Origin: JBLHLB01 sp047618505
GTDB lineage: Bacteria > Planctomycetota > UBA1135 > GCA-002686595
DNA length: 10,559 bases
Direction: 5' to 3'
Assembly (NCBI GenBank): GCA_047618505.1
Contig: JBLHLB010000121.1
Span: forward strand, 1 to 10,559
Shown here: positions 1-6,703 of the stretch, one piece after another
Layout: the number at the start of each line of letters is the position of its first letter
How positions within the stretch are numbered: the first letter of the stretch is position 1
Translations under genes and position numbers: made by a program
The notes under the pieces: model-generated
Database searches by the model: none
What the model saw: the letters and a program-made list of their open reading frames with translations, nothing else
What the model was told of the DNA's origin: nothing

Positions 1-2893
1 TGCTATAGGTGAACGTCGGGTTACGTTCCGTCGAATCCTCGAGACCGTCGCCGTCCAAGTCCCAGGACCAGGTCTCGGGGCATTCCGCGTCGTCGGTCAA
101 GTCCGTGAGGGCGATCGTGAAGGGCGGGACTCCACTCACATCGCGGCCATCCGCGATGGCGTCACCGGAAGTCACCGCCACGCTGAAGTCCGCGCTTTGG
201 ATCTCATCCACGATGCGCACTTCACCCGTAGACGTGTCGGTGCCCAGGGCACCCGTCACGACCAAGCTAACCGTGTAGGTCCCGGGCGATGTGTAGCGAT
301 ACTTCGGGTTCTGCTGGCTGGAGACGTCCGTTTCGATTCCAGGGACTCCGAAGTCCCAGGACCAGGTATCGTGATCGCCAACCGAGTCGTCCGTGAAGGT
401 CAAGGTCACCGGTGACGGTCCCGCCTTGTCCGCCGAAACGGTGAAACGCGAGGAGAGCCCGCCGGTCTCAGAGATGAAAAGTGCGACCAGGGGTAGACCA
501 TCCGAAGTCCCCAGGTTGTCAGCCTCCGTTTGGAAGACCCCAAGCCCCACGGGGAAGACTGTATCCCCCGCGAAGGTGCCGATGCGCGCACCACGGGAAG
601 CACCGCTGCCATCCCCGCCAAAGGACGAGACGCTGGCGCGATAGGGCAGGATGTATCCGTTGCTTTCCCACTGTCTCAGGTCGGCGACCACTACGTCCCA
701 GGTGTAGTTCTCGTCGTCAGGCCGCGCCGTGTCGATGTTCTCCGCAAGCGTCTCATAGATGACAGAGTTGCCATCAGATGTGATCAGGGGAGCAAGCGAC
801 GTCGCAGGCGCCGGCGTGTCGTCCGCCGGAATCGTTGCAGCGCCGACTTCCGCTCGCCCGGGCGCGATTATTTGGTTCAGTAGCACAGTGCTCGGCAGGG
901 CTTCGTCCCGCATAAAAACACTGGTCGTCGTCATGGCCGGGAGTATGGCCACAAGGTCGGTCTTATCGGATTCGAAAGCGACCCGTGTCAGGATCGCGGA
1001 GTCGCCGAGCTCCTCGTCATAGACGAAGACCGAAGCGGAACGGGAGTCCCCCCCGCTGCCTTCTGTGCCAGCGACGGTTAAACTCATACGCCGTAGGTCC
1101 GTCACAGTCAGAGCGCTGCCCGTTGGCGTCAACTCGGTGACAAACACGTCCTGGACACCGTTTGTGTCCGCCGGGCCGCCACCGTCGAGGTTGGTAGCCA
1201 GGGATTCGTAGACCACGGCCCGACCCCCCAGACTCACGGAGGGGTTGGTCGCCGCGCCGTCGCCGCCCGCCAAGCCTCCCCCGCCTGAGGAACGGCTCAC
1301 CAAGGCAACTTCGCCGGTGTCCATGTTGCGCACGAAGACGTCCGCGGCCGCGCCGTTGTTGTCACTGAAGCCCGAGACCAGGTTCGGGGCATCAGAGCTA
1401 AAGGCCACGAGCTCGGCTGCATAACCACCGATCTCCGGATGCCAATCTTCCCCCGGTGCATGGCCGGAGGTGCCGGACGCCTCGGCGCCACCGGCGGCGG
1501 ATTCGCTGACCAACTCCATCCCCACAAAGGTCAAGTTGACGCTGCCGGGGAGGACGTTGCCGAGGCTGTCTTGGTTCACCCGAACTTCGATCTCCGCACG
1601 GTAGACGTCGACGTTTGCGTTGGTCCCGTTGCCCGGGATGAGGTCGGTGGCCTCCGTCGCAAAGGCGACAAAGAGAGAGCCAACGGGCCCCCCTCCTTGG
1701 TCTTCGGAGCTGAGGGCCGTGTTCTCTACGTAGCTAATACTGGGTGCGAAGGAGTCGCCGTTGCCAGGCACGGTTCCCCCAAGGACGCGACTCACCAGGG
1801 CCGTATCCGCCACGCCCCGCTCGGAGTTATCAAAGAGCAGATCGCCGTAGTTGTCTTCGGTATCCATCCATGCCTCGATGCTCGCGATCACTCCAGCCTC
1901 ACCGCCGGGAACCGTGCGCACGCGACCGTCATCGTCTTCCTTCTCAATGATCCCGTCGTGGTCGTTGTCCGCGATCCCGTTGCCACTTGTGAGCGGTAGC
2001 TTGCCCGACTGCGCCGGCGCGCCCATCGGTCGGCCGAGGGCCCAACTCACGCGATCGTCGCCGGAAAAGTGCTCGACCAAATCACTCCCGGACGTGCGCA
2101 TGGCGACCTCGAAGAGCTCCGTGTTCGGGCGCCCCTTGAGATTCGTGTCCTGGGGTGTGAGCCCCGGGGTCAGCGGTGGCGCAAACCAATCCGGGGTAAT
2201 CTCCAGGTGACAACCGGCGCAAATGCTGTTGTCGATGGGGTGGGCACCGCCGGGGTGCAAGGGGAAGCCAAAGTCCGGCTCCAGATCGCCGTCGAGATCC
2301 AGCTCGCTGAGCTCAAGCTTCATACTGTGGCAGGTCACACAGCGCGCGTGGCGCATGGAGGGCGCCACCGCCTGCACAAAGGCCCGTGGATCCACGCCAA
2401 TCAAGAAGCTGCCCGGGTCATCCAACCCCGACAGGTCGAGCCCAGGAAGGGCGGCAACGACGATGTCGCGCCCACCGTTCGTGTCGATGGTAACCTCCGG
2501 ATCCAGGGTCGGCTCCGCTCCCCCGGAGAGTCCGTTCGCATCCGGGTCGTGAATATCCGAGTCGGTTACGAAGGCCAGGAATACAAAAGGAACACCGCCC
2601 TCGTAGCCCTCCAGATCCGTCGTCCCGGTGATGCCCGGAAGGACGCCGCCGGTGACGGCGTACTCGGTGATGCCGCCCTCGGTCGCGGACTCCGTTCCCG
2701 AAAGGGAAAAGCCCAGGTCGATCCCCGTGCGCAGATTGGCGGAGGAGACACCAGTATCCGCTTCTTCACCGCCAAGGTTGTTCCCCAGCCCGGAACTACA
2801 GGCCAGGATCAAGGTGGCGGCACCAAGGGCGGTAAGGGCGGTCCAGAGTTGAACAGCGTTCGCGGAACGCTTCGGGGGTAGGCTGTTCATCAT
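1..2893 (-). CDS. Secreted dihaem cytochrome-type lipoprotein with beta-propeller-like repeats and PKD domains (C-terminus beyond window)
   Basis: The frame is open from the ATG at 2893 to the left edge, giving at least 964 residues. Residues 1-32 form a signal peptide ending I-L-A-C, a probable lipoprotein site at Cys32. Two haem-c motifs follow, CVTCH (185-189) and CAGCH (225-229). An EF-hand-like loop, D-N-D-H-D-G-I-I-E-K-E-D, lies at 309-320. Residues about 360-810 hold some six diverged blades of the TolB/PD40 type, with signatures such as ALVSR, VAFSSDAPNLV and DVFVRN. PKD domains follow at about 817-890 (WSWDFG) and from about 895 (WSWDLDGDG), the second cut by the edge. Composition is rich in Gly, Asp, Ser and Thr, as in extracellular proteins. 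The start overlaps the upstream barrel gene's stop as TAATG; a second ATG follows at 2890. The role is unknown: the haems suggest electron transfer, and the propeller and PKD domains suggest surface binding. The reading frame is certain; the function is inference. Confidence 0.88.
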   Translation of the reverse strand, partial: MMNSLPPKRSANAVQLWTALTALGAATLILACSSGLGNNLGGEEADTGVSSANLRTGIDLGFSLSGTESATEGGITEYAVTGGVLPGITGTTDLEGYEGGVPFVFLAFVTDSDIHDPDANGLSGGAEPTLDPEVTIDTNGGRDIVVAALPGLDLSGLDDPGSFLIGVDPRAFVQAVAPSMRHARCVTCHSMKLELSELDLDGDLEPDFGFPLHPGGAHPIDNSICAGCHLEITPDWFAPPLTPGLTPQDTNLKGRPNTELFEVAMRTSGSDLVEHFSGDDRVSWALGRPMGAPAQSGKLPLTSGNGIADNDHDGIIEKEDDDGRVRTVPGGEAGVIASIEAWMDTEDNYGDLLFDNSERGVADTALVSRVLGGTVPGNGDSFAPSISYVENTALSSEDQGGGPVGSLFVAFATEATDLIPGNGTNANVDVYRAEIEVRVNQDSLGNVLPGSVNLTFVGMELVSESAAGGAEASGTSGHAPGEDWHPEIGGYAAELVAFSSDAPNLVSGFSDNNGAAADVFVRNMDTGEVALVSRSSGGGGLAGGDGAATNPSVSLGGRAVVYESLATNLDGGGPADTNGVQDVFVTELTPTGSALTVTDLRRMSLTVAGTEGSGGDSRSASVFVYDEELGDSAILTRVAFESDKTDLVAILPAMTTTSVFMRDEALPSTVLLNQIIAPGRAEVGAATIPADDTPAPATSLAPLITSDGNSVIYETLAENIDTARPDDENYTWDVVVADLRQWESNGYILPYRASVSSFGGDGSGASRGARIGTFAGDTVFPVGLGVFQTEADNLGTSDGLPLVALFISETGGLSSRFTVSADKAGPSPVTLTFTDDSVGDHDTWSWDFGVPGIETDVSSQQNPKYRYTSPGTYTVSLVVTGALGTDTSTGEVRIVDEIQSADFSVAVTSGDAIADGRDVSGVPPFTIALTDLTDDAECPETWSWDLDGDGLEDSTERNPTFTYS
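2207..2221 (-). other. Second haem c attachment motif, CAGCH
   Basis: The codons read C-A-G-C-H (residues 225-229), preceded by H-P-I-D-N-S-I. A pair of CxxCH motifs about 40 residues apart suggests a compact dihaem domain at roughly residues 165-260. The axial ligands cannot be assigned from sequence alone. Confidence 0.8.
2327..2341 (-). other. First haem c attachment motif, CVTCH
   Basis: The codons read C-V-T-C-H (residues 185-189 of the large lipoprotein), the canonical CxxCH site for covalent haem c. It sits in an R-C-V-T-C-H-S-M-K context, with a second motif 40 residues downstream. Haem attachment would need the cytochrome c maturation machinery outside the cytoplasm, which fits the signal peptide. 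Confidence 0.8.
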
Positions 2894-3705
2894 TACAAGT
2901 TCCAGCTGAAGCCAGCGGAGATCCAACTGTTGTCGGATTCAATAGAGAGGTCTTCTTCGAACCAATCCTCAAGCTCGCTATCCAAAATTGTCGAACCGGA
3001 GAGCGTCAGGTAAACGAAGGTGCGCTCGTCTAGGCGGTAGTTACCGGTCACCTCCAGGCGCAAGTCCGCCAGCGCGGATTCCTGCAAGCCGTAGTTCCAC
3101 AGAGACATGTCCTCGCCGGAATAGCCCAGGGAGAGAACTGGCGTGATAAAGATATCCTCGCGTACTTGGAAGATGCGTTCGACGCGCCCTTGAATGTAGA
3201 AGTCCTCGACCTCGTCGAAGTCGTAGTGCAGAACCAATGTCGGAACCAGCTCGGCCACCGTCGGCCGGGTGAAGCTCACGAAGATCTCGGATGTCTCACC
3301 ACGCTCGCCGATGAAGAACTCGGCTCCGTGCTGCAGGTTGTATTGGGTCAATCCTACCTTGAGAAAGTTGCCCTTGAGCTCCCGCGCCCAGCTCACGTCG
3401 AAGTCAATCTGACTGAACTTGCCGGCATGACCATCCGGAAACCAGGCTTGGCCGGTCCCGTTGTGAAGATCCATGTTTGCCCAGGTGCGAACCTCGAGGG
3501 TGCCCTCTTCCTTTGTGGGAAGTGACAACCCCATTTCCCCCTGCAGGACCCCCGTGCGAACGGCTGGCATGCCGCGGAAGTTGTGCTGAGAAGCGACCTG
3601 ACTTCGGACCTCTAAGCTCAGATCGTTCTTCTCGAGGTCATCCTCGAAGATCACGCAGCTCGTAGTACAGAACGCGATCAAGAAACAAAATAGCTGACTT
3701 CTCAT
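2893..3705 (-). CDS. Outer-membrane beta-barrel-like protein (TorF/Gcw_chp-like putative porin)
   Basis: This is a 270-residue exported protein. The ATG at 3705 is preferred over an in-frame GTG at 3711 because a GACGAG purine tract lies 5 bases upstream of it. Residues 1-17 (MRSQLFCFLIAFCTTSC) form a signal sequence ending at a cysteine; Thr at -3 makes it a weak lipobox. The rest alternates polar and hydrophobic or aromatic residues, as in amphipathic beta-strands (for example FVYLTLSGS and SWISAGFSWNL). Its start, VASQHNFRGMPAV, resembles the first strand of TorF/Gcw_chp putative porins, and an N-M-D-L segment followed by S-Q-I-D-F-D fits that pattern. No catalytic motif is seen. Its stop overlaps the start of the dihaem lipoprotein gene, so the two are probably translated together. 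The barrel fold is an inference from pattern; the substrate is unknown. Confidence 0.75.
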   Translation of the reverse strand: MRSQLFCFLIAFCTTSCVIFEDDLEKNDLSLEVRSQVASQHNFRGMPAVRTGVLQGEMGLSLPTKEEGTLEVRTWANMDLHNGTGQAWFPDGHAGKFSQIDFDVSWARELKGNFLKVGLTQYNLQHGAEFFIGERGETSEIFVSFTRPTVAELVPTLVLHYDFDEVEDFYIQGRVERIFQVREDIFITPVLSLGYSGEDMSLWNYGLQESALADLRLEVTGNYRLDERTFVYLTLSGSTILDSELEDWFEEDLSIESDNSWISAGFSWNL

Positions 3706-3772
3706 AATCACTCGTCTTCAACAGAAGGGGAGGCGAGACGTGAGCGTATGTGCAACACGCCGAGTAACAGAG

Positions 3773-3802
3773 ATTAGAAGGTACACCCAATCCACCCGTC
3801 CA
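3773..3802 (-). promoter_or_regulatory. Possible sigma70-like promoter for the barrel/cytochrome unit
   Basis: Reading the minus strand, TGGACG (3802-3797, 4 of 6 matches to TTGACA) is followed after 18 bases by TCTAAT (3778-3773, 5 of 6 matches to TATAAT). A start near 3766 would leave a leader of about 60 bases before the ATG at 3705. Matches of this quality occur often by chance. Confidence 0.3.
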
Positions 3803-3854
3803 GATCTAGATTGAATCCTCCCGGAGTCCCGCGTTCATGGAGCGCCAGAGCAGG

Positions 3855-3860
3855 TAGAAT
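3855..3860 (+). promoter_or_regulatory. Possible -10 element (TAGAAT) for the PSCyt1/DUF1549 gene
   Basis: TAGAAT matches 5 of 6 bases of TATAAT and ends 8 bases before the ATG at 3869. Transcription from it would begin almost at the start codon, giving a nearly leaderless mRNA. That is consistent with the absence of a well-placed Shine-Dalgarno sequence: AGGT lies too far upstream, about 13 bases. No good -35 is visible, so this is weak. Confidence 0.25.
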
Positions 3861-3868
3861 CTCCACTT

Positions 3869-6652
3869 ATGGTCGCCCAACGCTCCGCCCTCTTGCTGTC
3901 CACCCTGGCCCTCGGGGCCTCCGCCCTTTTAGCGACAGCTACCTCCGCAAAGGCAATCGATGACAGCCAACCCATCGATTTCGGTCGGGATATCAAGCCC
4001 TTGCTGTCCAACAACTGCTTCGCCTGCCATGGGCCGGACCCGGAGCACCGTGAGGCGGATTTGCGACTCGACACCTTCGAGGGGGCGACGGAGTTGCACG
4101 ATGGAATCGCCGCCGTAGTTCCCGGTGACGAGAGCGCGAGTGAGTTGATCGGTCGCATCGATGACGCACGCCGCCCCATGCCGCCGGAGGATTCGGGGCT
4201 CTCGCTCACGCCGGAGGAACGGGATCTCCTGCGGCGTTGGATTGCGTCAGGTGCCGAGTACAACGAGCACTGGAGTTTCGTATTCCCGGAGAGAGCGACG
4301 ACAGAAACCGAGCTGCATCAGATCGACAGCATCGTGCAGACAAGACTCTCGGAAGAGGGCCTGGCCATGTCCCCCGAGGCGGATCGATATGCCCTTGCGC
4401 GCCGGCTTTCCCTGGACCTAGTTGGTTTGCCGCCTGACCCTGTGCGGGTCGAGACATTCCTGCAGGACGAGCGTGCAGATGCCTACGAAGTCTACGTGGA
4501 TGAGCTCCTGGCATCGCCTCACTACGGCGAGCACTGGGCGGCGCTTTGGCTGGACCTGGCGCGCTATGCTGATTCCAAGGGCTACGGTTCCGATCCCCTG
4601 CGGACCATCTGGGCCTGGCGTGACTGGGTCATCGATGCCTACGACCAGAACATGCCCTTCGATCGCTTTACCGAGCTTCAAATGGCCGGCGACCTGCTGC
4701 CCGAAGCCACCGAGGCTATGCGCCTAGCCACGGCCTTCCATCGCAACACGATGGTGAACACCGAGGGTGGAACAGACAACGAGGAGTTCCGCGTCGCAGC
4801 GATCAAGGATCGGGCCAACACAACGGGTCAGGTCTGGTTGGGGCTGACCATGGGTTGCGCGGAATGTCACACGCACAAATTCGACCCCATCACCCATCAT
4901 GAGTACTACTCCTTCTTCGGCATCTTCAATCAGACGGCGGACAGAGATGGGGATGACGATTCGCCGCGCATGGAAACGATTCCACGGAGCCAGCTCGCGC
5001 GCCGTGCAGTGCTAGAACAGGAACTAGAGGCGCTCGACCTTGAGTTAGAGAGCAACCGGGCAGCCCAGGATGACGCGACCCAGGGGCTCATGGGGCGAAC
5101 GATTCGCATCGAGATCCCCGGCAAGAAGCAGTTTCTTTCGCTGGCGGAAGTGGAGGTCTTCGTCGCTGGCGAGAACATCGCGCCCGCCGGAACGGCCACA
5201 CAGTCCAGCCTGTACCACGAGGGCAGGGCGGGGGTCGCCCTAGACGGCAACAAGAACGGCAACTACAACCTGGGATCGGTCACCCACACGCTCGATGACC
5301 TAGGCCCCTGGTGGGAGCTGGACCTGGGCTCCATGCAGCCGCTCGATCGGATTTTGGTTTGGAACCGGACAGACGGCAGCGTCGGCGCCCGGCTGCTCGG
5401 CGCGGTCGTGCAAGTGCTCGATGAAGACCGACAGGTTCTTTGGGAAACGGAGATGACGGAGGTTCCCGCTATAACCCTCTACTCGCTCAATGGGGAAGCC
5501 GAGAACTTGGTTCAACAGCGGCGCCAGCGCCTGGACCTAGTGGCGAACTTGGAGGGCTTTGGTCGGGTTCAAACCCCGATCTTGGTTGCCCTGGAGGAGG
5601 ATCAGCAGCGCAGTACTCACGTGCTGCTCAAGGGAAACTTCCTGCTCAAGGGCGACGAGGTTCAAGCCGGTGTGCCGGCACACTTCTCCGAGTCCGCGAG
5701 CGTGAACAACCGTCTCGAATTGGCTCACTGGCTGACGTCACCGGACAATCCCTTGACGGCGCGCGTACAGGTCAACCGGCTTTGGGCCCGCATCTTCGGC
5801 ATGGGCCTGGTGGAGACAGAAGAAGATTTCGGCAACCAGGGAACGCGCCCTTCGAATTCGGAGCTCCTGGACTGGTTGGCCCTGGAGTACATGGATTCCG
5901 GTTGGGACCAAAAGCACATCCTGCGCCGCATTGTGACCAGCGCGACCTACCGCCAGTCCTCCCACGTGGGTCAGGCGCAATTCGACCGCGATCCGGATAA
6001 CCGCCTCCTCGCGCGCGGTCCCCGGCGACGGCTGTCGGCGGAACAAGTGCGTGATAGTGCCCTGGCCGTAGCGGGCCTACTCTCACCCAAGAAGTTCGGT
6101 CCCTCGGTCTTTCCGCCCCAGCCGGCGGGGCTCTGGGCGGCAGCCTTCAACGGAGCCGACCGCACCTGGGAAACCAGCATGGGCGAGGATCGCTATCGCC
6201 GCGGGCTCTACACCTTCATGCGTCGCTCTTCGCCTTACCCTTCCCTGCAGGTCTTCGATGCGCCCACGCGGGAGACCTGTACGATTCGCCGCATTCGGAC
6301 GAACACGGCCCTGCAGGCCTTCGTGACTTTGAACGATCCGGTCTTCGTGGAGTGCGCCCAGGCCCTCGGTCGGCGCATGCTACGGGAAGTCGATGGCGAC
6401 GATGCGGCGCGGGCGGCCTACGGCCTTCAGCTCGCTACACAGCGCCCTCCGCAGCCTGCGGAAATCGCAGCGATCGTCGCCCTGGTCGAAGAGAATCGCG
6501 CTCACTACGCCGATCAACTCGAGGAAGCGCGCCTGCTCTGCAGCGACCCCCTTGGACCCCTGGCCGATTCCGAAGACCCCGTGGAGTTTGCCGCCTGGAC
6601 CGTCGCCGGCAACGTGCTCCTCAACCTCGATGAAGTGCTGACGAAGCACTGA
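3869..6652 (+). CDS. PSCyt1-DUF1549-discoidin-like-DUF1553 cytochrome protein
   Basis: The protein has 927 residues and looks full length. Residues 1-29 are a Sec signal peptide ending A-K-A. The planctomycete cytochrome domain PSCyt1 follows at about 36-130, with CFACHG at 50-55 and a plausible haem-ligand Met104 in R-P-M-P-P-E. DUF1549 (PSCyt2) covers about 145-370, with the hallmarks LVGLPPDP, LARYADSKGYGSDP and GCAECHTHKFDPI, which gives a second CxxCH at 330-334. Residues about 408-530 form an F5/8 type C (discoidin/fucolectin)-like module: AEVEVFVAGENIA, ALDGN and WWELDLGS. DUF1553 (PSD1) runs from about 610, with NRLELAHWLTSPDNPLTARV and the usual ending NVLLNLDEVLTK. The start codon lacks a close ribosome site. 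The DUF1501 gene follows on the same strand 51 bases later, the usual family arrangement. No reaction is firmly assigned to this family. The discoidin-like part suggests glycan binding, which is inference. Confidence 0.93.
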   Translation: MVAQRSALLLSTLALGASALLATATSAKAIDDSQPIDFGRDIKPLLSNNCFACHGPDPEHREADLRLDTFEGATELHDGIAAVVPGDESASELIGRIDDARRPMPPEDSGLSLTPEERDLLRRWIASGAEYNEHWSFVFPERATTETELHQIDSIVQTRLSEEGLAMSPEADRYALARRLSLDLVGLPPDPVRVETFLQDERADAYEVYVDELLASPHYGEHWAALWLDLARYADSKGYGSDPLRTIWAWRDWVIDAYDQNMPFDRFTELQMAGDLLPEATEAMRLATAFHRNTMVNTEGGTDNEEFRVAAIKDRANTTGQVWLGLTMGCAECHTHKFDPITHHEYYSFFGIFNQTADRDGDDDSPRMETIPRSQLARRAVLEQELEALDLELESNRAAQDDATQGLMGRTIRIEIPGKKQFLSLAEVEVFVAGENIAPAGTATQSSLYHEGRAGVALDGNKNGNYNLGSVTHTLDDLGPWWELDLGSMQPLDRILVWNRTDGSVGARLLGAVVQVLDEDRQVLWETEMTEVPAITLYSLNGEAENLVQQRRQRLDLVANLEGFGRVQTPILVALEEDQQRSTHVLLKGNFLLKGDEVQAGVPAHFSESASVNNRLELAHWLTSPDNPLTARVQVNRLWARIFGMGLVETEEDFGNQGTRPSNSELLDWLALEYMDSGWDQKHILRRIVTSATYRQSSHVGQAQFDRDPDNRLLARGPRRRLSAEQVRDSALAVAGLLSPKKFGPSVFPPQPAGLWAAAFNGADRTWETSMGEDRYRRGLYTFMRRSSPYPSLQVFDAPTRETCTIRRIRTNTALQAFVTLNDPVFVECAQALGRRMLREVDGDDAARAAYGLQLATQRPPQPAEIAAIVALVEENRAHYADQLEEARLLCSDPLGPLADSEDPVEFAAWTVAGNVLLNLDEVLTKH
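5090..5458 (+). other. Discoidin/F5-8 type C-like module inside the PSCyt1/DUF1553 protein
   Basis: Residues about 408-530 of the host protein match the discoidin/fucolectin pattern by eye. An initial strand (RTIRIEIPG) leads to L-S-L-A-E-V-E-V-F, then G-T-A-T-Q-S-S, A-L-D-G-N, W-W-E-L-D-L-G and I-L-V-W-N-R. In known members this fold is a beta-sandwich that binds carbohydrate or lipid at one end. The module falls exactly between DUF1549 and DUF1553, where other family members often have a linker or another sandwich domain. Confidence 0.65.
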
Positions 6653-6691
6653 GTGCGCAAGCTCTTTGCCTGCAGGTACAGGCTGAGCGCG

Positions 6692-6698
6692 AAAGGAA
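6692..6698 (+). promoter_or_regulatory. Ribosome binding site of the DUF1501 gene
   Basis: AAAGGAA lies 5 bases before the ATG at 6704; its AAGGA core is 6 bases away. This strong, well-spaced site decides the start. A GTG immediately after the upstream stop, at 6653, is also in frame. Using it would add 17 residues in front of the Tat signal. Confidence 0.75.
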
Positions 6699-6703
6699 CA
6701 ATC

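Larger units (their letters stand above)
3706..3868. promoter_or_regulatory. Divergent intergenic region between barrel/cytochrome and PSCyt1/DUF1501 units
   Basis: These 163 bases separate two outward-facing transcription units and contain no gene. They are less GC-rich than the flanking genes and hold promoter-like sequences for both directions, listed separately. A short palindromic stretch, agatctagat (3803-3812), lies near the middle. It could be a shared operator, but it is too short to claim. Confidence 0.5.

Noticed and set aside
2069..2881. Long plus-strand open frames opposite the left gene (also near 1439-1999 and 9-1022).
   Set aside because: Their translations are Arg/Pro/Ser-rich with no domain. 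The minus strand carries recognisable haem, blade and PKD sequence throughout, so these are GC-rich shadow frames.
3837..3839. An ATG upstream of the PSCyt1/DUF1549 gene as an alternative start.
   Set aside because: It is 32 bases from the chosen ATG and out of frame. The ATG at 3869 gives a proper signal peptide.
6653..6703. An upstream GTG start for the DUF1501 gene.
   Set aside because: It has no ribosome site of its own and would put 17 residues before the Tat signal. The ATG at 6704 has a strong AAAGGAA.
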